This document shows positions 1 through 15,313 of a stretch of 64,000 nucleotides of DNA, one piece after another; position 1 is the first letter of the stretch; each line of letters opens with the position of its first letter. The notes under the pieces were generated by a model. The model had not been told where the DNA came from. It ran no database searches and was given only the letters and a program-made list of their open reading frames with translations. Source of the DNA: Paracamarosporium sp. OC-R06-R3. Lineage: Eukaryota > Ascomycota > Dothideomycetes > Pleosporales > Didymosphaeriaceae. The position numbers and the translations under genes were made by a program. The stretch spans positions 561,305-625,304 of the forward strand of contig JACVRA010000095.1 of the NCBI GenBank assembly GCA_019828545.1, read 5' to 3'.

Positions 1-2
1 CT

Positions 3-1267
3 GCTGCTGGATACAACGCCGCACCTGTTCCATCGTCTTCTGCTGCCCCCTATGTGCCGTCCAGCAGTGTTGTTGTCTCGGTCCCGACTGGCGGCTATGG
101 TAGCGGCCCTGAGACCTCTGTAGCTGCATCCGTGCCTGCATCTGCCCCTGTTCCCACTCCTTCCGGTGGATCAAACGGCGGCAACTATGGTAACGGTGGC
201 AACTCGGGACACAATGGGTACGGAAATGGTGGAAACTCTGGTCATGGAGAGAAGCCCTGGGGCGGCAAGCCCAAGCCTTCTAAGGGTAAGTATCTTCTAC
301 ACAACCATCCAAGCTGTCAACACATGGACTCGAACATGATGGACAAATTTCGGCAATTTCACTTTATGCTTCGTTTGTTAGATCTGCTTCGCACGATTGC
401 TGACTTGTGCCTTCACAGGATCTGGCGAGGGCCACGGAAGCTATGGCGGCCACCAGGGCTCGGGTAACCAGGGTCATGGAAGCTATGGAGGCCACCAGGG
501 CTCTGGCAACCAGGGCTACGGTGGACACCAAGGCTCTGGCAACAAGGACCACGGAAGCCATGGAGGCCACCAGGGCTCTGGCAACCAGGGCTACGGTGGA
601 CACCAAGGCTCTGGCAACAAAGATCACGGAAGCTATGGAGGTCACCAGGGCTCTGGCAACAACAACCAGGGCCACGGCGGCTGTAAGTATTCATCTTCAC
701 GCGTGACTTACAAAATTCGTATACTAACATCGCATAGCTTATGGAGGAGGCAACTCGCACAATGGAGGCTCCTACGGCGGTGGCAACTCCCACAATGGAG
801 GATCGAACGGAGGATCTTATGGCGGCGGTAACTCCCACAACGGAGGATCGAACGGCGGATCGTACGGCGGTGGCAACTCTCACAACGGAGGATCGAACGG
901 CGGATCGTATGGAGGTCAGCAGCCTCACACTTCCGCCGATGCTTCTCAGCCCACTCCTTCCGCCGGTGGTAACGGCTACGGTCAACCCCCTGCTGCCCCC
1001 TCAAGCAGCGCTGCAGGCAACGGATATGGCTCCGGCCCCTCAGTCCCTGCCACCCCCTCGAGCAGCGCCGCAGGCAACGGTTATGGCTCCGGTCCCTCGG
1101 TCCCTGCCACCCCCTCGAGCAGCGCCGCAGGCAACGGTTATGGCTCCGGTCCCTCGGTCCCAGCTACCACCCTCCAGACCATCGCCTCGAGTGCTCCAGC
1201 TAGCTCGGCACCAGCCACCACTGCTGCCGGCAACGGCTATGGCAGCGGATACAACGCTGGCTACTAG
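3..1267 (+). CDS. Gly/Asn/Ser-rich tandem-repeat protein, 5' end missing
   Basis: The reading frame is open to the left edge, so the start lies outside the window. Proposed exons are 3..285, 419..682 and 738..1267; the introns use GTAAGTATC/TTCACAG and GTAAGTATT/GCATAG, and both joins keep one continuous Gly-rich frame. The protein is low complexity: an Ala/Pro/Ser/Val start, then HQGSGN units, NSHNGGSNGGSYGGG units and SSSAAGNGYGSGPSVPATP units, ending in NAGY. There is no Cys, no membrane segment and no known catalytic domain in the visible part. Such composition is typical of secreted or wall-associated fungal proteins, but the signal peptide, if any, is not visible. Function is unknown. 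The repeats are exact enough at DNA level to suggest recent copy-number change. Confidence 0.75.
514..663 (+). repeat. 75-nt coding tandem repeat, 2 units
   Basis: Units 514..588 and 589..663 encode GYGGHQGSGNKDHGS-type blocks with few differences. Partial HQGSGN units precede them from about 440. Confidence 0.8.
776..910 (+). repeat. 45-nt coding tandem repeat, 3 units
   Basis: Units start at 776, 821 and 866, each encoding GGGNSHNGGSNGGSY, with mostly synonymous differences. Confidence 0.85.
1001..1171 (+). repeat. 57-nt coding tandem repeat, 3 units
   Basis: Units 1001..1057, 1058..1114 and 1115..1171 encode SSSAAGNGYGSGPSVPATP. Units 2 and 3 are almost identical; the end of unit 3 diverges. 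Confidence 0.85.
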
Positions 1268-2222
1268 ACGGCCATTCTTGTCTTTTGTAACGTCGCATGG
1301 ATTGCATAGCGCTGGGATTTTCTTCTTTCTCTCATTTATAGATTTTCACTTTGGAAGTTTCATGTATACGGACAGCCAGGTTAGGCCAGGGTAATGGGAT
1401 TGAGCTAAAACTTAATACAAGTGGATTTTTCCATAACATCGAATTGTTGCCTTTGACCGTGTTCACATAAGTCGATCTGCTGATAGTGAAGGCCTTAACA
1501 TTGATAGAACTGGACACAAGTTCTGAATATTTTAATTAAACTGACTCTGCATGCATTCTCTTCTTATAGCATTAACACGTGCAATGAATGTGATTTATAT
1601 ATTTAGAAATTGAAGTTCCGTTTCTCTTGTCAATATATCATAATTGGCCGAGTCCAGTGCGTACGACGGACCGCAATCTTGTACCATATTAGTGTTGCGT
1701 AATCAAGATGCAAATCGATAATCAAAGGCGTAGATGAACAGTCACTATCTTGCGACGGAAGGATACCTATCTATAGTGGAGATATTCGTAGCTCTACTGG
1801 AAATCAACGATGCGGAATGCTTGCTCTGTACAGCACCCATCACCAGCAAAGCGGAATATGGCCGTGAGTCGCTCTGAGATAGATCTCAAACCATACCACG
1901 ACCGGCAAGGCTTGGCCGCACTCTCGACCACAGCCCTACTTTAGGAAATCGATTCCATGGATCCTGGACAACGATTTGCTGTGCAGAGGACGGCCCGGCT
2001 TTAGCGTAAAAGATAAGCGTTGCGAGGGCGTTTCATGAGCGGAAAGTCCCCGCGCTCCTGGTTTCCCCACACTCACCCTTGTCATAGAGTGGATCTAGGC
2101 ATATCAATGCTTTAGGGTCAATGTTTAATAGAGAAGTGAGCCATGATTTAAGATATCAAAAGCTTGGCCATTTTCTAGGCCCGATATCCAGAGTTTTGTC
2201 AACAGTTCACGTTCTTTTCAAG
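1268..2222. other. Intergenic, with GATA motifs upstream of the permease
   Basis: No gene is seen. HGATAR motifs (AreA/GATA-factor type) occur at 1716..1721 (CGATAA), 1877..1882 (AGATAG) and 2011..2016 (AGATAA), 200-500 bp before the permease. Nitrogen control is only a suggestion, because such hexamers are common by chance. Confidence 0.4.
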
Positions 2223-3918
2223 ATGATGCCCGTTGACAAAATCGATTCGAAACGCGCCTGGCAACAATCTGATGCCGCCAGCTATGCCAATGGAACACTG
2301 GAACCAGTTCTTACTCTTGACGATGATGCCAGACTTGCTCAGATTGGACATACTCAGGAGTTGAGGAGAGATTTCTCGGTTTGGAGTGTTATAAGTCTGA
2401 TTTTGTGTCTGATGGCAACATGGGAAGCACTAAGTACGGTCATTGCAACAGCCTTGACTACAGGTGGTGCGCCATGTCTGTTTTGGAACATGTAAGTTTG
2501 CTCGTAGCTTTAGGTGAGCAAGGTCTTGCAGCTGAGATTCAGTAGGTTTGCCTCCGTTATATGTTCCATAGCCATCGCACTGTCCTTGGGAGAAATCGCT
2601 TCAATTTACCCGACCGCAGGAGGTAAGCAACATACAAACACTACCATAAGCCACATTATTAGGAGGTTAATTGTAAATAGGACAGTACCACTGGGTCGCC
2701 GCGCTTTCGCCACCATCGACTCGCTCCGTCGCTTCCTGGTCTGTCGGATGGATCAACGTCGGTGGCCAAATAGTCCTCAGTGCAGCTGCTGCGTTTGCAG
2801 GATCCCTCCAACTCCTGGGCATTGTCATTTTGAACGATGACACCTACGTGCTCAAGCGATGGCAAGGACTCCTTCTATACTGGGCAATACTGTTATATGG
2901 TGCTGCCATTAACATCTGGGGTGCACGACTCTTACCTGCAACGAACAACATATCTGGAATCATTCATTTGGTAGGATTGGCTGCCATTATGATAGTACTC
3001 GGCGTTATGAGCGACAAAAATACTTCCCACTTCGTTTTCCTCGAAGTGACAAACAGCAGCGGCTGGGGCAACGATGGTGTCTCGTGGCTCGTAGGCCTCC
3101 TTTCTACTGTCTATCCACTTCTCGGCTACGACGCTGCCTGCCATCTCTCGGAAGAGATACCTCATGCGACGCGAAACGTACCTCTAGCTATGGTAGGCAG
3201 TGTGACGGTAAACGGCGTCATGGGTCTCGGTTACTGCATTCTGCTCTTGTACTCCACAGGTCCGCTTGACGAGCTACTCTCAACACCAACTGGCTTTCCC
3301 TTTATTCAGATTTTCTACAACGCCACAAAGTCGCACGTCGGTGCATCGATCCTGTCTTTGCTTCCGGTCATCATCGCGATTGCTGCCACGGCAGCAGTCA
3401 TCACCTCGGCTTCCCGCACATTCTGGGCCTTCGCTCGAGACCAAGCAACGCCGTTTTCGCACTACTTCTCCCACGTCAACAAGTCGTCTCAGGTACCCGT
3501 TCGCGCCGTAGCTGCGGTGACCATCGTGCAAATGCTCCTTGGCTTCATCTATCTCGGTAACACCACCGCATTTAACGCGATAATGTCCATGTCCATTCTT
3601 GCCATCTACGCGTCTTATCTCATACCCATCATCTATTTCATGATATACGGGCGACCGAGACTCGCAAAGCATCAACTTGGTAATTTCAGGCTACCAAAGT
3701 CTATCGGTCTTTTCTTGAACATTCTTTCATGCTGCTGGTTGGTGCTGGCAATGGTGTTCAGCACATTTCCTGGCGTTATGCCAGTTACGCCGCAGAATAT
3801 GAATTACTCGTCGGTTGTCATGGTTGGCTGGATGTGTATCGGATACGTATTTTACGCCATAAAAGGACGTAAGCAGTTCGAAGTACCGGTTGTTACCAAC
3901 GAAGCGCGAGGATTCTGA
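2223..3918 (+). CDS. APC-superfamily amino-acid/GABA/choline-type permease
   Basis: Plasma-membrane transporter of about 527 aa, the usual length for the fungal amino acid-choline transporter family. Exons are 2223..2491, 2546..2622 and 2681..3918; the two joins rebuild the TM1-TM3 region, including IASIYPTAGG followed by QYHW, a hallmark stretch of this family, then VGWINVGGQI. About 12 hydrophobic segments follow, with a short hydrophilic C-tail. The N-terminus (about 45 aa) is hydrophilic and acidic. I chose the ATG at 2223; an in-frame ATG at 2121 would add 34 residues but that stretch does not resemble the family. Substrate cannot be read from sequence: GABA, choline or another amino compound are all possible. 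The neighbour XDH is also a nitrogen-source gene, and GATA motifs lie upstream. Confidence 0.85.
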
Positions 3919-4152
3919 TAGCGGTTGTAATGTAAATGAGTAGGTGTTTGTGTTATCTAATGTATGCCTCCTTCTTCTATGCAGGCCTGCCGGGCAGTCG
4001 CCAACGTAGTGAAGTCTTCCAGGGCCAATACGAAATTGCGTTAGTAGTGGATTGATTTGCGAGTCTTGATAAGCTTCGCATTGCCCGAGAGCTCGTCCCC
4101 GAGTCTCATCAATAGTCACGCAAGTTGCTTTTTTCTTATTCTTTTGCTTATG

Positions 4153-4348
4153 CGATAAAAAGAGCTACTAAGTACAATGACCAGGCAGCTTGGGAGCAGT
4201 GGCGGATCTTGGAGAGCGATAAATCACGTGCTGCCCTATCCGCATGCATCCCTGCAGTGAGGGGCAATTGTTCACGTGCCACTGATCACTGATCGCCAAC
4301 AGGCGGCACTCGCCGGGCTCCATGCGCGCCGCTTTGGCGTTGTGATAA
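4153..4348. promoter_or_regulatory. GATA-factor motifs upstream of XDH
   Basis: HGATAR hexamers at 4153..4158 (CGATAA), 4217..4222 (CGATAA) and 4343..4348 (TGATAA). In Aspergillus the XDH gene hxA needs the GATA activator AreA; these are candidate sites by sequence match only. Confidence 0.4.
4304..4315. promoter_or_regulatory. CGGN6CCG site, UaY/Ppr1-type
   Basis: CGG-CACTCG-CCG lies about 250 bp before the XDH start codon. The Zn2Cys6 purine-pathway activator UaY of Aspergillus binds TCGG-N6-CCGA sites in purine-use promoters; here the inner CGG/CCG and spacing match while the flanking T and A are G and G. Binding is inferred. Confidence 0.45.
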
Positions 4349-4564
4349 GAACAAACTGCGCTTGTGTTATTGGGCTGCTTTTACGAGCTAGACCACTGTA
4401 GTGCTCATAGCTCCGTAGGTTTGCCGCGGTCCACGATGTCTTCATCGTGCAGCTTACTTTCCCCACGCCGCGGCTCTGCGTCCTTTGCCAATCTTTCTCA
4501 TTCTATGCTTCCTTGAATCTTCCCTCTGCGTTGATCTTGCTTGTGTTTTCGATACCCTTCCGTC

Positions 4565-7500
4565 ATGGCCCCGGGACTGGTCTCACCACAGCCGGCGGTA
4601 GCAGACGATGCGTTGCGATCTCTGGCCGCTGTTACGGCTACTTACGATGATACCTTACGCTTCTACCTCAACGGTACTAAGATCGTACTAGATTCAGCAG
4701 ATCCGGAAGTCACTTTATTAGAGTATCTCAGAGGAATTGGTCTTACAGGCACCAAACTGGGTTGCGCCGAGGGAGGTTGCGGTGCTTGTACAGTTGTATG
4801 TTTGCCCCTTTCCTTGCCTTCGGAGATATCTCTGGGTCAGATTCCAATCACTGGGCAGCAAGTTGACCTATAGCAACAGGTGGTCTCACAGTATAACCCT
4901 ACGACGAAGAAGATATACCACGCGTCTGTAAACGCATGCCTCGCGCCGCTTGTCAGTGTAGACGGCAAGCATGTAATAACAGTGGAAGGTATAGGGAACG
5001 TAAAGAGGCCACATCCAGCGCAAGAGAGGATAGCAAAAGGCAATGGCAGTCAGTGTGGTTTCTGCACCCCAGGAATCGTCATGAGCTTATATGCTCTCCT
5101 CCGCAACAATGAAGCGCCGTCCGAACACGAGGTCGAGGAAGCTTTCGATGGCAACCTGTGCCGATGTACAGGATACAGGCCCATACTAGATGCTGCACAA
5201 AGCTTCAGCGTGAAATCCGGGTGTGGCAAGGCTACAACCAACGGGGGAAGTGGTTGCTGCATGGAAAATGGTGCGAATGGAGGATGCTGCAAGAGCAACC
5301 AATCAGATGGCGACTCACAGCCAATCAAGAAGTTCACACCTCCAGGTTTCATAGAGTACAAGCCGGATACAGAACTCATCTTTCCACCGCAGCTACGGAA
5401 GCACGCATTCAATCCTCTAGCGTTCGGCAACAAGCGAAAAAAGTGGTATAGACCAGTGACACTACAGCAACTGCTGGAAATCAAGAGTGCATATCCATCC
5501 GCTAAAATAATAGGAGGAAGCACAGAGACGCAAATCGAAATCAAGTTTAAGGCACAGCATTACAGCGCGTCCGTCTTTGTCGGCGATATCCCTGAGCTGC
5601 GGCAGTTCTCTTTCCATGATGACTATCTTGAGATTGGAGGAAACGTGGTACTCACAGACCTGGAAGACATTTGCAGGAAGGCGCTTGATCACTATGGCGA
5701 AGCGAAAGGGCAGCCTTTCGCGGCAATTTTGAAACAAATCAGGTATTTCGCCGGGCGCCAGATCAGGAACGTAGGGACTCCGGCTGGAAATCTGGCAACG
5801 GCGAGTCCGATATCCGATCTGAATCCTGTGTTTGTGGCAAGCAATGCGACACTAGTGGCGAAGACGCTGAAGGAGACGAAAGAAATTCCCATGTCAACGT
5901 TCTTCAAAGGCTACCGAGCAACGGCCCTTCCTCCAGATGGAATCATCGCAAGCCTGAAGATTCCGGTTGCTAAGGTAAAGGGCGAGTTCATGCGCGCATA
6001 CAAGCAAGCCAAGAGGAAAGATGACGACATCGCCATCGTGAATGCTGCTTTGCGTTTGTCGTTGAGCGAGGATGAAGTCGTGCAGAGCGTGGATCTGGTC
6101 TATGGCGGTATGGCACCTACCACAATTCCCGCGAAGAAAGCGATGGCTTTCCTTCAGGGTAAGAAATTCACAGACCTGAAAACCCTGGAAGGTGTCATGG
6201 GAGCTCTTGAGGAGGATTTCGACCTTCGTTTTGGCGTCCCTGGTGGTATGGCCACGTACAGAAAGACCCTTGCCCTAGGCTTCTTTTACAAATTCTACCA
6301 TGAAGTACTGACTGAGCTTCATGCTGAGGCCGCTGAGGTGGACACTCAAGCAGTTGGCGAAATCGAGCGGGACATCAGCTCAGGTGAGAAGGACCACAAA
6401 GCAGCAGAAGCGTACGAGCAGAAGATTCTTGGCTTGGAGAAACCGCACGTGGCTGCAATGAAGCAGTGCACAGGAGAAGCCCAATACACGGATGATCTTC
6501 CTGTGCAGAAGAACGAGCTCTACGGTTGTCTCGTCCTTTCGACCAGGGCGCATGCGAAGCTCGTCAATGTTGATCCGGAGCCTGCGCTCGACCTTCCAGG
6601 GGTGGCTGGCTGGGTTGATCACAGGGATGTCGCAACTCCAGAGGCCAATTGGTGGGGAGCTCCGGCCTGCGATGAAACTTTCTTCGCACTTGATGAAGTC
6701 TTCAGTGCAGGTCAACCTATCGGCATGATCCTTGCCGACACAGCGAAGCGTGCAGAACAAGCAGCTCGCGCTGTGCTTGTGGAATACGAAGACTTACCGG
6801 CAATCTTCACCATAGAGGAAGCCATCGAGAAAGAAAGCTTTTTCAACCACTTCCGTTACATCAAAAAAGGAGACACTGAGAAGGCTTTCGCGGAAGCGGA
6901 CCATGTCTTCACCGGAATTGCTCGTATGGGCGGACAGGAACACTTTTACCTAGAAACGAATGCTTGTCTTGCGGTGCCGAAGCCTGAAGATGGCGAGATG
7001 GAGATCTTTAGCAGCACGCAAAACCCTGCCGAGACTCAGGCTTATGTGTCGAAGGTGTGCGGAGTGGCGGCCAACAAGATTGTCACTCGCGTCAAGCGCA
7101 TGGGCGGTGGTTTCGGTGGCAAGGAGACTCGCTCAATCCAACTTGCAGGTATCGTCGCATGCGCTGCCAACAAAGTACGAAGACCAGTCCGATGCATGCT
7201 CAATCGAGATGAGGATATTTTGACCTCTGGACAACGCCACCCTTTCCTCGGACGATGGAAGGTTGCCGTCAACAATGATGGCAAGATCCAAGCACTTGAC
7301 GCAGATGTCTTCTGCAACGGTGGCTGGAGTCAGGACTTGTCCGGAGCGGTCGTCGAGCGCTCACTCTCGCACATTGATAATTGCTATAACATTCCTAACG
7401 TACATGTGCGCGGGCGCGTAGCGAAGACCAACACTGTCTCTAACACCGCCTTCAGAGGTTTTGGTGGCCCTCAAGGCATGTTTATCGCTGAGTCGTACAT

Positions 7501-8785
7501 GGAAGAAGTTGCCGACCAGTTGAACATGCCCGTTGAAAAACTGCGAGAGATCAACATGTACTCGCCGTCTACCAACATGATCACACATTTCAATCAGGAA
7601 ATAAAAGATTGGTATGTGCCACTCATGTACAAGCAGGTTCAAGAATCGATGGGATACGACGAACGCCGCGCCGCCATCGAACAACATAACAAGACGCATA
7701 AATGGAACAAGCGCGGCCTCGCTCTAATCCCCACAAAGTTTGGCATCTCGTTCACAGCTCTCTTTCTGAACCAAGCTGGCGCTCTTGTGCATATCTATCA
7801 CGACGGCTCCATCCTTGTGGCTCACGGTGGCACAGAAATGGGTCAGGGTCTGCACACCAAGATGACCATGATAGCTGCCGAAGCCTTGGGTGTCCCACTC
7901 TCCTCCGTCTTCATATCCGAAACCGCGACAAATACTGTTGCCAACTCCTCCTCGACCGCCGCGTCCGCATCGTCGGATCTGAATGGCTACGCCATCTACA
8001 ATGCCTGCCAGCAGCTCAACGAACGACTGCAACCCATCCGGGAAAAGCTCGGCCCCGATGCCTCCATGAAACAAATTGCACATGCTGCTTACTTTGACCG
8101 CATCAATCTGTCCGCCCAGGGCTTCTACAAGACTCCTGATATCGGATATGTGTGGGGCGAGAACACGGGCCAGATGTTCTTCTACTTCACACAGGGCGTT
8201 GCTGCCGCAGAAGTTGAGATCGACACCTTGACGGGAGACTGGACGTGTCGCAGAGCAGATATTAAAATGGACGTCGGGCGTAGCATCAATCCAGCGATTG
8301 ACTACGGGCAGATCGAGGGTGCCTTTGTGCAGGGACAGGGGCTGTTTACGACGGAGGAGAGCTTGTGGCAGCGGAACACCGGAGGCATTTTCACCAAGGG
8401 ACCCGGCGCGTACAAGATCCCGGGATTCAGGGATATCCCACAGGTCTTCAACGTGTCGTTGTTGAAAGACGTTAACTGGGAGAACCTCCGGACCATCCAG
8501 AGGAGTAGGGGCGTTGGTAAGTTGTATCAGGACGATCAGTAACTTTGCCGGACGCTTACTGACTTCGCACCAGGTGAACCCCCGCTTTTCATGGGCAGCT
8601 GTGTCTTCTTCGCGATCAGAGACGCACTCAAGGCTGCCAGGACAGAGTTCGGCGAGACGAGCCTGCTCAGCTTGCAGAGTCCTGCGACGCCCGAGAGGAT
8701 CCGGATATCCTGCGCGGATCCGATATTGAAGCGTGCCTGGGTGGAACCGAAGGAGGGGGAGAAGAGTTTCTTCATCAGTATCTGA
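4565..8785 (+). CDS. xanthine dehydrogenase (purine hydroxylase)
   Basis: Cytosolic molybdo-flavoenzyme oxidising hypoxanthine to xanthine and urate with NAD, first step of purine use as nitrogen source. Exons 4565..4795, 4880..8516 and 8574..8785 give 1359 aa, normal for the family. Visible in order: plant-type 2Fe-2S motif [10 protein letters not shown] (Cys 67, 72, 75) with C97; second cluster motifs QCGFC and CRC (Cys 136, 139, 171, 173); FAD domain with IIGGSTE and [15 protein letters not shown]; molybdenum-cofactor domain with [20 protein letters not shown] and GTEMGQG; and the C-terminal GEPPLF motif whose Glu (about 1291) is the catalytic base. That motif is split by the last intron. 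The Cys-rich linker at about residues 185-215 is a normal variable region. All cofactor ligands look intact. Equivalent to Aspergillus hxA; regulation is discussed with the upstream sites. Confidence 0.97.
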
Positions 8786-9933
8786 TTGCTTGGCGTTTGC
8801 AAGATGGCAACTGCTTGTGTGTGTGTGTGTGGAAAGGATCAAGTTTCTTGGACTTTGGGTTCTGTACTCTGGGCGAGATCTATGTTGATGCTATGTTGTA
8901 TGAAGAGCGTCTCGTTCGCTGGACTAGGATATCCCGTTTACCAAATAGAAATCGCTTAGGAGTTAAATTACAGCCGTGCTTGTATATCTAGTTGACTTTC
9001 GTGCACAGATAAACGCCCGTCCTTATATAACACTTCGGAAGCTTCCAATGCCCCCCTTCCTCCCATCAACGTTCACCAGCCTAATGACTGCCTGAAAATG
9101 ACGTCGATGTCAGCGTCTAAGCATACCTCAACAAGCAACGAACCACCATGCCAAAGATTCCGTTTGCGTCAGAACTCATCATTCCCTGCAGATTCTATTT
9201 AAATCCCAGCATCAGTCAACACTACAAGCAACCAACAGTTTTCCAACCTCATGTCGTACACTGCCAGACTGGGCAGTTTAAACCCCCGTTTTCCTCCACC
9301 CGCAATTCTATCTTTATCTCAGCATCGGTCAAACTACATCAACGGGTTTTTTTAACCTCGGGTCGTACAACTGCTAGATTGGGAAGTTTGGGATCCTGTT
9401 TTGCTCACTGACTATTCTGTTTTTTGCTCAGCATCGGTGGGAAGTTCGGGTAAGGAGGGCAGATGGTGAGTGTTGACTACGTGTTCTGTCTGGTGTTGTC
9501 TATTGTAGGGCTTCATGGCATACTGCCATGCGAAGTAGGTCGTCTCTAGCAAAGCGCGCTTAGTACGGGCGTAGCATCTGGTCGTCCCGAGCTACGGAGC
9601 TTAACAACGCAGGGCAGGGCAGGGCACTAGTAAAACAAGCCTTATGTTAAAATTAGATTCAAAGAATAGACAGGTCTACAGTAGAACCAACGCCGCTGAT
9701 CTAGACCGTACAACAGGCACGACCAAAACCGCGCCACACAGGACCAACCCTGCCAACGGATATATACAAGTAAACAAACAGGAATATGTTCTTATCTATC
9801 TTGCGGCGCCAATACGACCCTTGTTTCCATTCGTAAGATGGGATGAGAGCGGTTCTATGAACATCGCTCGCTTTGCAAAAGCTATGCCACGTCACGCCAC
9901 CGACCATGAGACTCAGTAAACGATACACTACAC
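8786..9933. other. Intergenic between convergent XDH and ARG5,6
   Basis: No gene is seen. It contains a (TG)n run at 8816..8831, degenerate direct repeats at 9207..9430 and a short GGGCA iteration near 9611. Confidence 0.5.
9207..9430. repeat. Degenerate direct repeat, period about 110 bp
   Basis: CAGCATCRGT recurs at 9207, 9320 and 9429. The first two copies share further blocks (GTCGTACA, CTGC-AGA-TGGG-AGTTT) in the same order; the third is a short remnant. No coding frame runs through it. Confidence 0.55.
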
Positions 9934-13497
<3,564 letters not shown>

Positions 13498-14188
13498 TTA
13501 GTGTTTCGTTGCAACCACTGCTTCGGTCAGTCATCTGTGGTGGTGGATCACATAAAGATGCACTTACCAGACGGGACGATGATGACGATGAGCAGAATAA
13601 TGATGCCCACGATGAGGCACATGCGCATCTTCATGTCCTTCCACCACATCTGCTTGCGCACGCGGTTGGCGCCCCTTCGGAAGCCTTGGGCCGAGGTGGC
13701 AAGGTTGTCGGTCTTATCCTGCAGCGAATCCAGGCGGGCACCTCGTTCTGAGACCTTGTTGATGTTGTCGCGCATGATGCCGACAGTGCTGTCGATTTCC
13801 TGTTGCCAAGTGATGTCAGCGAGCGTCCAAAAATGAGTTGCAAATGTCAAGGGGTAGCCGCAGGCCTCTGCGGAAGCCGTATGATGGAGAGGCGAGCAAG
13901 AGCGAGCCACAGAGAAGGAGAGTAGTCTGTGATGCCGTCGGCGGCGACGTCTGTTGCGTCTGCCAGCTGTCGGCAACCATCTCGAGCTCGAACTCCCCGT
14001 CGCCGGCCGGGCTTCGACAGCGTCGCCATGGAGGGCTATCTCGTTGCGCATGGGGCGAATGCACGATGACGACGTACCGCTTGGAGGGCCGCGGTGCGGT
14101 GGTTGCCGCTCTGGCCTTGGGCGCCTCCCTGGGGAGCATTTCCGCCGGCGGGAATATACGGGTCGTAGGGTTGCTCGCGGTCGGCCAT
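13498..14188 (-). CDS. SNC1: synaptobrevin/VAMP v-SNARE, SNC1 type
   Basis: R-SNARE that drives fusion of exocytic and recycling vesicles with the plasma membrane. Three exons, 14078..14188, 13568..13799 and 13498..13517, give 120 aa, the normal size. Residues 1-37 are the short Pro/Gly/Gln-rich head (YDPYIPAGG); the SNARE motif spans about 38-95 with the zero-layer Arg at 56 (KVSERGARL) and [10 protein letters not shown]; a basic WWKDMK stretch precedes one C-terminal membrane anchor (about 98-115) and a short luminal tail. The last exon encodes only the final residues (VVATKH); I chose its acceptor because it restores the family's usual tail, whereas an upstream AG gives an immediate stop. 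The first intron (278 nt) is unusually long for this window. It shares a 1.1-kb upstream region with the divergent wall enzyme gene. Confidence 0.93.
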
Positions 14189-15313
14189 GGCGATGACGAT
14201 GGATGATGCGATTCAATAGGAGTGTGCGACGGGGTGCAGTTCAGAAGCGCAGTGATTGTAGCGGTGGCGATGGGCGTGTGGTGGTGTGGAGGATGGAGGA
14301 GTGTGGTGGAAGCGTTGGGTGAGCCGGCAGCAGGTGTTTCCAGTTGGTCAGAGCACCGTTTGAGCGGAGGCTGAGGCTGATGGTGCAACTTCACACACAC
14401 GGCGCGCTTGAACACGAAAAAGGTACCGGGCGACGGGTTACAACGTGCGTGTGCTCGAACAGGCAAAAGTGGTCAAAAGCCGTCGGGGCGAGCGAACGCT
14501 CTTATTGCTGCTGCTGATGATGATGCGTGCTGCTCTGCGCCACGCAGCGCAGCGTCACGTGCCGGGCTCGGTCTTCTCTCTGTTGGGGGATGCTGTGGCA
14601 ACAGAGCGCAGCCCAGGCGATTACGTACCCCGGCGCTGCTATTCCTGAGCGCCCAGCGTGTGAAGCCGGCTGAGACGCCCATCGCAGCAGGACTGCCTGC
14701 CCTCGACGACGGACAGCGCACTGAAAAGCAGTCGAGCCCGCAGCAGCAGCCCGCAAAGTGCCTGCCGCTGCCTCGCTTTCAAGCTGCTCGTGCACACACT
14801 TGTCTGGAGCCTGCTGTTCGGACCAAGGTGAATGTTCATCCGCTTGGCGCCGTGCACCCTGCAAGCCTGCTACAAGTCCGACAAGCCCGCTAGCTTGCCC
14901 GTCCCCTGAAATACTGCCGCTACGCGGCGTAGGCTAACACCTGCGAAGACAACCACCAGACCCATTGCCATTTCCACTGCCGCGCGCCCACTCCACCACG
15001 CTCTTTCACCCTGCCGCTTGACTCTCTGCGACCTTCCCCCCTAATCCCCGCCTTTGGTGCCCCTCGACCGCTCCTCTGCCACCCCGCCGCCTTTGTTGCT
15101 CCTGTCGCTCGTTTCACCCTGCTGCTGAACGAACACCACTCGACACCACTCTCTCTACATTCACCACACACACTATTGCTCGGATCGACCCGGATTCGAC
15201 AACACGCCGTCGGCTTCCTCTGCGCTTAGCTTCGTTCCCATCTGAAGCTCGCCCGCGCATGTTCAAGACCACCACGTAGGACCGACTTGACGCTGGCTGC
15301 GTAACCGTACATA
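14189..15313. other. Divergent upstream region of SNC1 and the GH76 gene
   Basis: GC-rich with many short overlapping frames and no convincing gene. It contains a TCACGTG box near 14555 and CT-rich stretches before 15300 that look like 5' leader. Confidence 0.4.

Larger units (their letters stand above)
3919..4564. other. Intergenic promoter region of xanthine dehydrogenase
   Basis: Holds a CGGN6CCG site, three HGATAR motifs and a TCACGTG box (4224..4230), annotated separately where informative. No coding frame is seen. Confidence 0.5.

Noticed and set aside
2121..2222. Upstream in-frame ATG extending the permease by 34 residues
   Set aside because: The extension is not like the family and the ATG at 2223 gives the usual N-terminus.
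7724..8842. 372-codon frame antisense to XDH
   Set aside because: It is the shadow of a strongly conserved coding exon.
9611..9626. GGGCA short iteration
   Set aside because: Three short copies only; within chance for simple sequence.
13521..13550. Alternative last-exon acceptor of SNC1 (CCACAG followed by ATGACTGA)
   Set aside because: It gives a stop after two residues, whereas the next AG restores the normal VVATKH-type tail.
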